17,345 bases of DNA from positions 1 through 17,345 of the forward strand of contig CAZVKB010000055.1 in the NCBI GenBank assembly GCA_964627505.1, read 5' to 3'. The stretch is from JACJWR01 sp964627505 (GTDB taxonomy: Bacteria; Actinomycetota; Actinomycetes; S36-B12; UBA10799). The stretch's first letter is position 1, and each line of letters opens with the position of its first letter. A program made the translations under genes and the position numbers. The notes below the pieces were generated by a model, which ran no database searches, was not told the origin of the DNA, and saw nothing but the letters and a program-made list of their open reading frames with translations. Positions 1 through 6,879 of the stretch are shown piece by piece.

Positions 1-69
1 GACCCAGAGGCTGATGGGGTCCATGCCGCCGAGTTCGACGACCCCGGACCCGACCCCGATCAGCACTAA
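1..69 (+). CDS. C-terminal end of an upstream gene, probably RNase E/G (partial)
   Basis: Frame 1 is open from the window edge to a TAA at 67-69. It gives 22 residues of an acidic, proline-rich tail (D-P-E-A-D-G-V ... D-P-D-Q-H). No domain is visible. In actinobacteria the gene directly before rplU is usually rne/rng (ribonuclease E/G), whose C-terminus is often charged and of low complexity. The name therefore rests on position and composition only; the open frame itself is plainly seen. Confidence 0.5.
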   Translation, partial: DPEADGVHAAEFDDPGPDPDQH

Positions 70-122
70 CCGCGTCACCCGCGTCGACCCCGCCCAGCGC
101 GGCATACGGCGCAACCCCAACC

Positions 123-146
123 ACGCCCCGGGCATGCCGGTGGCGT
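123..146 (+). terminator. Hairpin after the upstream gene, abutting the rplU -10 box
   Basis: ACGCC (123-127) plus CCGG (128-131) pairs with CCGG (137-140) plus GGCGT (142-146). One T is bulged at 141 and the loop is GCATG. This gives nine pairs, nearly all G-C, about 55 nt after the preceding stop. There is no U-tract, which is common in high-GC actinobacteria. Its last base is the first base of the proposed rplU -10 hexamer. Confidence 0.4.
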
Positions 147-219
147 AGACTCACCTGCGATGCCGTGTGCGCAGAGTTTGCGCCGCGCCCTTTCCGATTC
201 GATCCAAGGAGAACCTACG
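146..219 (+). promoter_or_regulatory. Likely rplU-rpmA promoter (-10 TAGACT) and 5' leader
   Basis: TAGACT at 146-151 fits the actinobacterial -10 consensus TANNNT and would start RNA near 157-160. That gives a leader of about 60 nt before the GTG at 220. The leader holds a small hairpin (GCGCA 169-173, loop GAGTT, TGCGC 179-183) and a good Shine-Dalgarno, AAGGAG, at 206-211. No convincing -35 is seen. The leader could be a site of autogenous control, but nothing in the sequence proves this. Confidence 0.45.
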
Positions 220-534
220 GTGTTTGCGATCGTGCGCGCCGGTGGCCGCCAAGAGAAGGTGGCCGTCGGAGACGTGCTGACCATTGACCGCGTCCACAGT
301 GAGCCAGGCAGCAGCATTACGCTGCCGACGCTGCTGCTGGTGGACGGCGACAGTGTCATCCACGATGCTTCGACCCTCGAAGCCACCGCAGTCACCGCAG
401 AGGTGCTCGGCCACTCCCGAGGCAAGAAGATCGACATTCTCAAGTACAAGAACAAGACCGGTTACCGCCGTCGCCAGGGACACCGTCAGGAGTTGTCCCA
501 GGTGCGCGTGACCGCCATCGGATCCGGAAAGTAG
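220..534 (+). CDS. rplU: Large ribosomal subunit protein L21 (bL21)
   Basis: A 104-residue protein that binds 23S rRNA in the 50S subunit; the family is normally close to 103 residues. It opens with the L21 signature M-F-A-I-V-R-A-G-G-R-Q and carries the basic rRNA-binding stretch KYKNKTGYRRRQGHRQ near residues 73-88. The GTG at 220 is chosen over an in-frame ATG at 160 for two reasons. AAGGAG lies 8 nt upstream, and the extra 20 residues from the earlier start are not part of the L21 fold. It is first in a block with rpmA (7 nt between genes) and obgE, the order usual in bacteria. Confidence 0.95.
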   Translation: MFAIVRAGGRQEKVAVGDVLTIDRVHSEPGSSITLPTLLLVDGDSVIHDASTLEATAVTAEVLGHSRGKKIDILKYKNKTGYRRRQGHRQELSQVRVTAIGSGK

Positions 535-541
535 GCCCGAC

Positions 542-826
542 ATGGCTCACAAAAAGGGTGCCTCGAGCACACGTAACGGTCGCGACTCCAACGCCCAACG
601 GCTGGGCGTCAAGCGGTTCGGTGGCCAGCAGGTGAACGCCGGCGAGATCATTCTGCGCCAGCGCGGCACCCACTTTCACCCGGGTGACAACGTGGGTCGC
701 GGCGGCGACGACACTCTGTTCGCGCTCTCCGCGGGCAAAGTCGAATTCGGCACCAAGCGCGGACGTCGCGTCGTGAACATCGTGGTGACTGACACCGCCG
801 ACGCGCCTGCCGTCGCAGCGAACTAA
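542..826 (+). CDS. rpmA: Large ribosomal subunit protein L27 (bL27)
   Basis: A 94-residue protein whose N-terminal tail reaches toward the peptidyl-transferase centre of the 50S subunit. It begins MAHKKGASSTRNGRDSN and continues with the family block RLGVKRFGGQ, then RGTHFHPGDNVGRGGDDTLFA and GKVEFGTKRGRR. There is no cleavable N-terminal extension of the Firmicutes type, because the mature MAHKKG start directly follows the initiator. The last dozen residues (T-A-D-A-P-A-V-A-A-N) are a short variable tail. It starts 7 nt after rplU and is almost certainly co-transcribed with it. Confidence 0.96.
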   Translation: MAHKKGASSTRNGRDSNAQRLGVKRFGGQQVNAGEIILRQRGTHFHPGDNVGRGGDDTLFALSAGKVEFGTKRGRRVVNIVVTDTADAPAVAAN

Positions 827-849
827 TCCCCACCCAAACGGTGTGGCGG

Positions 850-865
850 GACCGTCTCGACGGTC
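850..865 (+). promoter_or_regulatory. Perfect hairpin directly upstream of the obgE Shine-Dalgarno
   Basis: GACCGT (850-855), loop CTCG, ACGGTC (860-865) form a perfect 6-bp stem with a 4-nt loop. It ends exactly where the purine-rich ribosome-binding stretch GAAAG (866-870) begins. An outer pairing CCCAC (829-833) with GTGGG (870-874) is also possible and would cover part of that site. It could be a weak terminator, an RNA-processing site or a translational control element. Confidence 0.35.
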
Positions 866-880
866 GAAAGTGGGTTGGTT

Positions 881-2302
881 GTGACAACATTCGTCGATCG
901 TGCCGTGCTGCACGCGTTCGCGGGCAACGGCGGCAATGGTTGCGCGTCGGTGCATCGGGAGAAGTTCAAGCCGCTCGGCGGTCCTGATGGCGGTAATGGC
1001 GGTCGCGGCGGCGATGTCGTGGTGGTCGCCGAAACCGGCACCGCCAGTCTGCTCGATGTCGGGCATCACCCCCATCGACGCGCCGCCAACGGCACTCCTG
1101 GGCAGGGCAGCAATCGCAACGGCGCCGATGCGTTAGATGTCACTGTGCCGGTCCCGGTAGGCACCGTGGTGATGGATTCCCACGGTGCAGTGCTGGCTGA
1201 CCTCACGGCGCCAGGCGATCGATTCGTAGCCGCACGGGGTGGGCGTGGGGGACTGGGCAACGCGGCCCTGGCAAGCAAACGTCGCAAAGCGCCGCATTTT
1301 GCCCTGCTCGGTGAACCTGGGGATGCGGCCGAGTTGGTGCTGGAACTCAAAACCTTGGCAGATGTGGGGCTCGTGGGATTTCCGAGCGCTGGGAAGTCCT
1401 CCTTGGTGTCCGTGCTCAGCGCCGCCCGCCCCAAGGTTGCCGACTATCCTTTCACCACACTGATCCCGCACCTTGGCGTCGTCACTGCCGGCGATACCAC
1501 GTTCACCGTGGCCGACGTGCCGGGTCTGATCCCGGGAGCGAGCCAAGGTCGGGGCTTGGGGCTGGAGTTCCTGCGCCATGTGGAGCGGTGCGAGGTGCTC
1601 GTGCATGTGGTGGACTGCGCCACCTTGGAGCCAGGCCGCGATCCGCTCTCTGACATTGAGGCGTTGGAACAGGAACTCGCCGCCTATGGCATCCTGGCCG
1701 ATCGCCCGCGGGTGGTGGCTCTGAACAAGATCGACATTCCGGAAGCGCGGGAACTCGCTGAGCTGGTTCAACCTGAACTAGAGGCTGACGGTTGGCAGGT
1801 TTTTCAGATCTCCACGGCCAGCCATGAGGGGCTGCGTGCGTTGACCTTTGCGCTGGCCGCCTTTGTGACACAGGCGCGTGCGACGCAGGCAACCGAGTTC
1901 GCTGCCCGGCCGCGGGTAGTGATTGCCCCGCCCGCCGTCGATGACACCGGCTTCACGGTGAAGCGGCTGGGTAGTGGCGCGTTCCGGGTGACGGGTTCGC
2001 GACCCACCCGCTGGGTGCGGCAGACGGACTTCAGCAATGAGGATGCGGTGTCGTATTTGGCCGAGCGGCTCGCGCGGTTAGGTGTGGAGGATGAGTTGCG
2101 GCGGCTGGGTGCGGTAGCTGGCTGTGAAGTGTTGATCGGCCCGGTGGACAACGCCGTGGTGTTCGACTGGCAGCCCAGCGAGGATCACGACGAGGAAATT
2201 GCCGAGCTGGCGGCGGTCATCGAGGAGCCGGTCGTGGAGGCGCCGGAGCCGCTCCCGGGGGCGGGAGATACCGCAAGCGAGGTCCTGGGACGCGACCGAT
2301 GA
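881..2302 (+). CDS. obgE: Obg-family GTPase (ribosome assembly, 50S)
   Basis: About 473 residues. The N-terminal glycine-rich Obg fold (1-158) contains HREKFKPLGGPDGGNGG and RGGRGGLGN. The G domain follows, with G1 GFPSAGKSS (166-174), G2 YPFTT (189-193), G3 DVPG (212-215), G4 NKID (282-285) and G5 STAS (311-314). The C-terminal OCT domain spans about 345-432 and is followed by an acidic, proline-rich tail. Obg proteins bind the 50S subunit and link GTP/ppGpp level to ribosome assembly and growth. GTG 881 gives the actinobacterial N-terminus MTTFVDR and sits 10 nt after GAAAG. An in-frame TTG at 875 is possible but too close to that site. The stop overlaps the proB start (ATGA, 2299-2302). 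Confidence 0.94.
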   Translation: MTTFVDRAVLHAFAGNGGNGCASVHREKFKPLGGPDGGNGGRGGDVVVVAETGTASLLDVGHHPHRRAANGTPGQGSNRNGADALDVTVPVPVGTVVMDSHGAVLADLTAPGDRFVAARGGRGGLGNAALASKRRKAPHFALLGEPGDAAELVLELKTLADVGLVGFPSAGKSSLVSVLSAARPKVADYPFTTLIPHLGVVTAGDTTFTVADVPGLIPGASQGRGLGLEFLRHVERCEVLVHVVDCATLEPGRDPLSDIEALEQELAAYGILADRPRVVALNKIDIPEARELAELVQPELEADGWQVFQISTASHEGLRALTFALAAFVTQARATQATEFAARPRVVIAPPAVDDTGFTVKRLGSGAFRVTGSRPTRWVRQTDFSNEDAVSYLAERLARLGVEDELRRLGAVAGCEVLIGPVDNAVVFDWQPSEDHDEEIAELAAVIEEPVVEAPEPLPGAGDTASEVLGRDR

Positions 2303-3432
2303 CCAGAGACCTGATCGCCGAGGCGGAACGGGTCGTGGTGAAGATCGGTTCGTCGTCGCTGACCACGCCAGACGGCATGCTCGCCGGGGAACACGTCGAT
2401 GCCCTCGTCGATGTGCTCGCCGATCGGGTCCAGCGCGGACAGCAAGTGGTGTTGGTGAGCAGTGGGGCGGTGGCCGCGGGGATCGGCCCGTTGGGCTTGC
2501 CGGGTCGACCGCGCACGCTGCCGATCCAGCAGGCGGCGGCAAGTGTCGGTCAGGGCCTGCTGCTATCCCGTTACACCACGGCTTTTCGACGCCATGGCAT
2601 CACGGTGGGACAAGTGCTGCTCACGGCTGGCGATCTCACCCGACGCGCCCACTATTCCAATGCTCGGCACACGTTGGAGTGCTTGTTGTCGTTTGACGTC
2701 GTGCCCATCGTCAACGAGAACGACACCGTGGCGACGCACAAACACGGTGACAACGACAAACTAGCCGCCCTCGTGGCGCACTTGATCAAGGCCGATGCGG
2801 TGGTGTTGCTCAGCGATATCGATGCCCTCTACGACGGGCCGCCGGACCACCCCGACAGCCGGGTGGTGTCCGTGGTGTCTGGCCACGACGATCTCGCCGG
2901 GCTCACGATTGGTGGGCAGGGGGATGGGGTGGGCAGCGGTGGGATGGCCACCAAGGTGGAGGCGGCGATCATCGCCACTTCAGCGGGCACGCCGGTTGTG
3001 CTCACCAGCGCCCCGCTCGCCCACCAGGCGCTGCGCGGAGAGTCGGTGGGCACTTTGTTCGAACCCAGCTCGCGACCGTTGTCCGCTCGTTACCTGTGGC
3101 TCGCCCATGCCACCACCGGCGAAGGAGCCCTCGTGCTCGACGATGGCGCGGTCGCAGCCATCGTGCAGCGCCGGAAGTCGTTGCTGCCGGCGGGGATCGT
3201 GGCGGTGCGCGGCGATTTCACGGCTGGTCGGCCGGTAGATCTGGTGGACCTGCGGGGCGTGATGGTGGCGCGCGGCCTCTCGGCCTATGACGCCGCCGAA
3301 CTACCCGCCATGCTCGGCCGCTCGACTCGGGAACTGGCCGCCGAACTCGGCCCTTCTTTTGAGCGCGAAGTGGTGCACGCAGACGACCTTGTGGTGCTCT
3401 CCCGGCAGGTCCCCGCAGAACGCTGGTCGTGA
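2299..3432 (+). CDS. proB: Glutamate 5-kinase with C-terminal PUA domain
   Basis: ATP-dependent phosphorylation of L-glutamate to glutamyl 5-phosphate, the first step of proline synthesis. The 377 residues match the two-domain family. The amino-acid kinase domain (1-260) has VVKIGSSS (13-20), VSSGAVAAG (53-61), NENDTV (139-144), HGDNDKLAALVAH (149-161) and the phosphate-loop region GSGGMATKVEAA (212-223). The PUA domain runs from about 275 to 355. The ATG overlaps the obgE stop by ATGA, so translation is probably coupled. proA follows after 16 nt, giving the two consecutive steps that lead to glutamate semialdehyde. Confidence 0.95.
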   Translation: MTRDLIAEAERVVVKIGSSSLTTPDGMLAGEHVDALVDVLADRVQRGQQVVLVSSGAVAAGIGPLGLPGRPRTLPIQQAAASVGQGLLLSRYTTAFRRHGITVGQVLLTAGDLTRRAHYSNARHTLECLLSFDVVPIVNENDTVATHKHGDNDKLAALVAHLIKADAVVLLSDIDALYDGPPDHPDSRVVSVVSGHDDLAGLTIGGQGDGVGSGGMATKVEAAIIATSAGTPVVLTSAPLAHQALRGESVGTLFEPSSRPLSARYLWLAHATTGEGALVLDDGAVAAIVQRRKSLLPAGIVAVRGDFTAGRPVDLVDLRGVMVARGLSAYDAAELPAMLGRSTRELAAELGPSFEREVVHADDLVVLSRQVPAERWS

Positions 3433-3436
3433 CGGC

Positions 3437-3448
3437 TAACCTTGCCCA
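3437..3448 (+). promoter_or_regulatory. Candidate leaderless promoter for proA (-10 TAACCT)
   Basis: TAACCT at 3437-3442 fits TANNNT and is followed by exactly six bases before the ATG at 3449, so the first transcribed base would be the A of the start codon. No Shine-Dalgarno is present in the 16-nt proB-proA gap. The same arrangement occurs before the small ORF at 4752 and the DUF554 gene at 14629. Confidence 0.4.
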
Positions 3449-4729
3449 ATGACATCGGACACCGATCTGCAGGCGGACGTGCTCGCGGCGGCCGCCCGCG
3501 CCAAATCCGCAGCAGCTGAACTTGCCACTCTCACCAGGGCCGAGAAGGACGCCGGCCTGCTGGCGATCGCCGAGGCGCTCGAGGCCGAAACGGCCCGGAT
3601 CGTGGCCGCCAACGCCGACGACGTCGCCCGCGCAGTTGCCGCCGACACGCCGGCGGGCATCGTGGATCGGTTGACGCTGGACGCCCCCCGGATCCAGGCA
3701 ATCGCGGATGCCCTGCGCGAAGTGGCGGCTCTCGACGACCCCGTGGGCGACGTCGTGCGCGGCTACCGGCTGCCCAACGGCCTGGACGTGTTACAGGTGC
3801 GGGTGCCGATCGGTGTGGTGGCGATGATCTACGAAGCGCGCCCGAACGTCACCGTCGATGCCGCTGGGCTGTGTTTGAAGAGTGGCAATGCGGTGTTGCT
3901 GCGGGGTTCGTCATCCGCCCGAGTGACCAATGAAGTGTTGGTCGCGGTGATGCGCGCAGCACTGGCGACCGTCGGACTGCCGGTGGATGCGATCCAGAAG
4001 GCGCCGGGGGACTCCCACGAAGCCGTCAATTATCTGATGTCCGCGCGCGGCTTGGTCGACGTGATCATTCCGCGGGGCGGCGCGGAGTTGATCTCCGCAG
4101 TGGTGACCAATTCGCAGGTCCCAGTGATCGAAACGGGCGTTGGTAACTGTCACGTGTACGTCGATGCGCACGTAGATGTGGACCAAGCCGTCGCCATTCT
4201 GCTGAACAGCAAGACGCAGCGCGTGAGTGTGTGCAACGCCGCTGAGACGCTGCTCGTGCATCGTGATGCAGCCGCGACGTTTCTGCCCGCAGCAATGGCC
4301 GCCCTCGCGGACGCGGGTGTGACAGTCCATGGAGACGACACCATCAAGGACTATGCCGTCGCGGCAGGTGTTCCCTTTGTGTCGGTCACTGACGAAGATT
4401 GGGCGAAGGAGTACTACTCCTTGGACATCGCGGCCGGTGTGGTGGACGATCTTCCCGAAGCCGTTCGGCACATCCGGCGGTGGAGTTCCGGGCACACCGA
4501 AGCCATCCTTTCCACGGACGCTGGCGCGATCCGCCGATTTGTCGGCGGAGTGGACTCTGCGGCCGTGATGGTCAATGCCTCCACCCGCTTCACCGATGGT
4601 GGCGAGTTCGGCTTCGGCGCCGAAATCGGGATCTCCACCCAGAAGTTGCACGCCCGCGGTCCAATGGGCCTGCCGGAACTCACGAGCACAACATTTGTCG
4701 TCACCGGCGACGGGCACGTGCGCTCGTGA
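3449..4729 (+). CDS. proA: Gamma-glutamyl phosphate reductase
   Basis: NADPH-dependent reduction of glutamyl 5-phosphate to glutamate 5-semialdehyde, the second step of proline synthesis. It is a 426-residue aldehyde-dehydrogenase-fold enzyme of usual family length. Visible blocks are VRVPIGVVAMIYEARPNVT (117-135), KSGNAVLLRGS (144-154), IPRGGAELI (207-215), ETGVGNCHVYVD (228-239) and TQRVSVCNAAETLLVH (256-271). The cysteine in the last block (C262) is the expected catalytic thiol. The C-terminal part has SSGHTEAI and FGFGAEIGISTQKLHARGPMG. It pairs with the preceding proB. Translation may begin on a leaderless transcript, since a -10-like box replaces a ribosome-binding site. Confidence 0.95.
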   Translation: MTSDTDLQADVLAAAARAKSAAAELATLTRAEKDAGLLAIAEALEAETARIVAANADDVARAVAADTPAGIVDRLTLDAPRIQAIADALREVAALDDPVGDVVRGYRLPNGLDVLQVRVPIGVVAMIYEARPNVTVDAAGLCLKSGNAVLLRGSSSARVTNEVLVAVMRAALATVGLPVDAIQKAPGDSHEAVNYLMSARGLVDVIIPRGGAELISAVVTNSQVPVIETGVGNCHVYVDAHVDVDQAVAILLNSKTQRVSVCNAAETLLVHRDAAATFLPAAMAALADAGVTVHGDDTIKDYAVAAGVPFVSVTDEDWAKEYYSLDIAAGVVDDLPEAVRHIRRWSSGHTEAILSTDAGAIRRFVGGVDSAAVMVNASTRFTDGGEFGFGAEIGISTQKLHARGPMGLPELTSTTFVVTGDGHVRS

Positions 4730-4739
4730 ACTAGCACGC

Positions 4740-4751
4740 TATTGTGTGCCC
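4740..4751 (+). promoter_or_regulatory. Candidate leaderless promoter for the 50-residue ORF (-10 TATTGT)
   Basis: TATTGT at 4740-4745 is followed by six bases and then ATG (4752). It lies 11 bases after the proA stop codon. No Shine-Dalgarno is visible upstream of this ATG. Confidence 0.45.
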
Positions 4752-4904
4752 ATGTCGATCCACTCACTCATTCTGCTCAGCGGTGAAGTTGCCGAAGAAT
4801 CCGGCGAACACTCCGAGGTCAACCCCTACATCTACGGCGCCACAGCCCTGGTCCTGCTCATGGTCCTGCTGTTTGTGGTGACCCGGCTCAACGTGAATCG
4901 CTGA
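4752..4904 (+). CDS. Small single-span membrane protein (50 residues), unknown function
   Basis: MSIHSLILLSGEVAEESGEH begins a 50-residue protein. The first half is acidic (E12, E15, E16, E19, E22). One hydrophobic span lies at about 27-44 (Y-I-Y-G-A-T-A-L-V-L-L-M-V-L-L-F-V-V), followed by T-R-L-N-V-N-R. The basic end after the span predicts an outside N-terminus and a cytoplasmic C-terminus. I recall small proteins of this layout between proA and nadD in other actinobacteria, but I know no function. A longer in-frame reading that starts inside proA is rejected, because the intergenic ATG has its own -10-like box six bases upstream and the upstream part is antisense-like shadow sequence. It ends 17 nt before nadD. 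Confidence 0.7.
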   Translation: MSIHSLILLSGEVAEESGEHSEVNPYIYGATALVLLMVLLFVVTRLNVNR

Positions 4905-4921
4905 ATCGAAAGCCGGGAAGG

Positions 4922-5524
4922 ATGCTGGCGGATCCTACCGGCGTGCGCCGCATCGGGGTCTTGGGTGGCACCTTCGACCCGGTGCACCTCGGCCATTTGG
5001 TGACCGCGCAACAGGTGGCCGAAGCTTTGGACTTGCGGGAGGTGATTTTTGCCCCCGCGGGGCGGCCGTGGCAGAAGTCCGCGCGGCAGGTGACGGATCC
5101 CGAACACCGCCTGGCGATGGTGGAGTTGGCAATTGCCGACAACCCGACTTTTTCCGTCTCCCGAGTGGATGTGGATCGGCCTGGTGCGACCTATGCGGTG
5201 GACACGTTGCGCGACCTGGCGCAGGAGTTTCCCCACACCGATGTGAAGTTCATTGTGGGGGCTGACGCCCTGCAGGGATTCGCTACGTGGCGGGAGCCGG
5301 ACGCCATCCTGGCCGCCGCGCAGTTGGTCGCGGTGACCCGGCCGGGATATGAGCTCGCGGACTGTGGCCTGCCGCCCGGCAGTTTCACCACAGTCAGCAT
5401 CACGGGTGTGGATGTGTCCTCGTCCGACTGCCGACGACGGGTCCGGAATGGGCACACACTGCGATATCTCGTGCCGGCTCCGGTGCTGGAGTACATCGCT
5501 GCACACGGGTTGTATCAATCGTGA
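4922..5524 (+). CDS. nadD: Nicotinate-nucleotide adenylyltransferase
   Basis: Transfers AMP from ATP to nicotinic acid mononucleotide, giving deamido-NAD in NAD synthesis. The 200 residues are typical. The nucleotidyltransferase signature GGTFDPVHLGH lies at 15-25 and supplies the phosphate-binding loop and HxGH-type histidines. Further family marks are YAVDTL (91-96), FIVGADALQGFATW (110-123) and VSSSDCRRR (165-173), the counterpart of the usual ISTSxIR motif. Start choice is uncertain. ATG 4922 directly touches the purine run GGGAAGG (4915-4921), an unusually short spacing. GTG 4943 would give M-R-R-I-G-V-L-G-G-T-F-D-P, closer to the family N-terminus, but has no clear ribosome site. The stop overlaps the next start (GTGA, 5521-5524). 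Confidence 0.93.
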   Translation: MLADPTGVRRIGVLGGTFDPVHLGHLVTAQQVAEALDLREVIFAPAGRPWQKSARQVTDPEHRLAMVELAIADNPTFSVSRVDVDRPGATYAVDTLRDLAQEFPHTDVKFIVGADALQGFATWREPDAILAAAQLVAVTRPGYELADCGLPPGSFTTVSITGVDVSSSDCRRRVRNGHTLRYLVPAPVLEYIAAHGLYQS

Positions 5525-6877
5525 GCATCCGACATCCGTCCCGGCGCCGCGGTGTGCTGGCCATCATTTTTTTGGTGCTGGTCGTACTGGTGATGGCCGC
5601 GGTGCTCATTCGTGGCGCCGCCGGCGAAACCCCCGCGAACCCAAGCCCCTCACCCACCTCGCTTGTGGAGCGACCCACCCTCCTGGTGCAGTTGCGCGAC
5701 GACTCGTTGCGCACAGTGGACAACGTCGTGATGGGCCTGCATCCAACTGCTGCGGGGGAGGGTGCGGTTGCGATGTATCTGCCCGGGGATCTGGTGGTGG
5801 ACCTGCGCGAAGGTTTGGATGAAACCACCGGCGACCTCGGGGTGCGGCCGATCGCCGATGCTGGTCCGCTCATGAGCGCCCAGACAGGGGTGCGGGTGGA
5901 CGGGGCCTTTGTGATGGACCGACTGGCGTTTGCGGGGCTGGTGGACGCTGTCGGTGGTGTGGAGTTGGACCTGTCGGCCCCGTTGGTCACCAAAGATGGA
6001 TTCGGCAACATCACGGGCATCATTCCGGTCGGCACCCGGACGCTGGACGGTCCACAAGCCGCCGTCTACGCGCTCTACCTGGGGCCCGATGAACCGGAAA
6101 TCGCCCGTCAAGAACGCTTCGCGCGGGTGTGGCAGGAAGTGCTCGCGAAGCTGCCGGAGAACCCGGAGCGAGTACGGGCGATCCTGGGAAATCTGGGTGC
6201 TTTGGCCCGGTCGACCGATGTCACTGTGATGCTCGCCGACTACCTGACGGCAACCGGTGCGGCGGTTCGGGCTGGGCGCATTCGATCGACCAACATCGCT
6301 ACGCGACCGGGGGCGTTGGGTCCGCTGCCGTTGCAATGGACCGACCCGGCGCCCGCGGCCGTGCAGGCGGCAGAGTTGTTTCCGGGTGCGTTGGTAAGTG
6401 ATGATCCGCAGGCCATTCGAGTGCGGGTGTTCCGCGGAACAGTGCAAATACCGCAACTAGAAACCTTCAACTCACAGTTGCGTTCATCCGGATTTATCCC
6501 GGTATGGGCTGGCCCGGGGGCGCCCGTGACACTCTCGGCAGTGGCCGCGGCCACCCCGGAAGATGTCGCGGCCGCCCAGCGCGTGGCGGCGCTATCCGGC
6601 GCTGATCCGGCCGGTGTGGTGATCGGTGCCGTTGACAGCCCGGGTGCGCCGGTGACCGTGACCTATGCAGCGCCGCCGCCCGCAACCGCCACTGCGACCC
6701 CGTCGGGTGCGCCCNNNNNNNNNNNNNNNNNNNNNNNNNNNNNNNNNNNNNNNNNNNNNNNNNNNNNNNNNNNNNNNNNNNNNNNNNNNNNNNNNNNNNN
6801 NNNNNNNNNNNNNNCCGCCCGCAACCGCCACTGCGACCCCGTCGGGTGCGCCCACGAGCGATGTGCCATCCTCCTGA
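5521..6877 (+). CDS. LytR-CpsA-Psr (LCP) family protein with LytR_C domain, degenerate; interrupted by a scaffold gap
   Basis: LCP proteins move lipid-linked glycopolymers onto peptidoglycan at the outer membrane face. Here a basic N-terminus and one membrane span (about 11-30) precede a P/S linker. An LCP-like domain (about 50-215) keeps FAGLVDAVGGVELDL (137-151), G-T-R-T-L-D-G-P-Q-A (171-180) and RQERF (196-200). A LytR_C-like domain follows (about 296-383), then a P/T/A-rich tail. The usual S-x-P-R-D and Y-A-R-x-R phosphate-binding motifs read Y-L-P-G-D (86-90) and Y-A-L-Y-L-G (183-188), so classical transferase activity is doubtful. The 100-N run shifts the apparent frame by one. If the two identical 39-bp flanks are merged, the frame stays open and ends T-S-D-V-P-S-S at the TGA 6875-6877, giving about 405 residues. 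The gene sits between nadD and rsfS, a usual actinobacterial position. Confidence 0.8.
6676..6714 (+). repeat. 39-bp direct repeat, left copy at gap edge
   Basis: The last 39 bases before the N run are identical to the first 39 after it (6815-6853). They encode PPATATATPSGAP, exactly 13 codons, in the LCP reading frame. Confidence 0.9.
6715..6814. other. Scaffold gap (100 N)
   Basis: Exactly 100 N, a standard placeholder length. It is bordered on both sides by the same 39 bp, so the contigs either overlap or stop inside a tandem repeat. The true size is unknown and may be zero or negative. Confidence 0.98.
6815..6853 (+). repeat. 39-bp direct repeat, right copy at gap edge
   Basis: The right-hand contig opens with the same 39 bp that closes the left-hand contig (6676-6714). 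It is followed by codons for T-S-D-V-P-S-S and a stop. Confidence 0.9.
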
Positions 6878-6879
6878 AG

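Noticed and set aside
160..219. Upstream ATG extending L21 by 20 residues
   Set aside because: The extension does not look like L21, and the GTG at 220 has an ideal Shine-Dalgarno. The ATG lies 8 bases after the -10, so a minor leaderless start cannot be fully excluded.
3911..4717. 268-codon - strand frame opposite proA
   Set aside because: Shadow of a gene with complete family motifs on the + strand.
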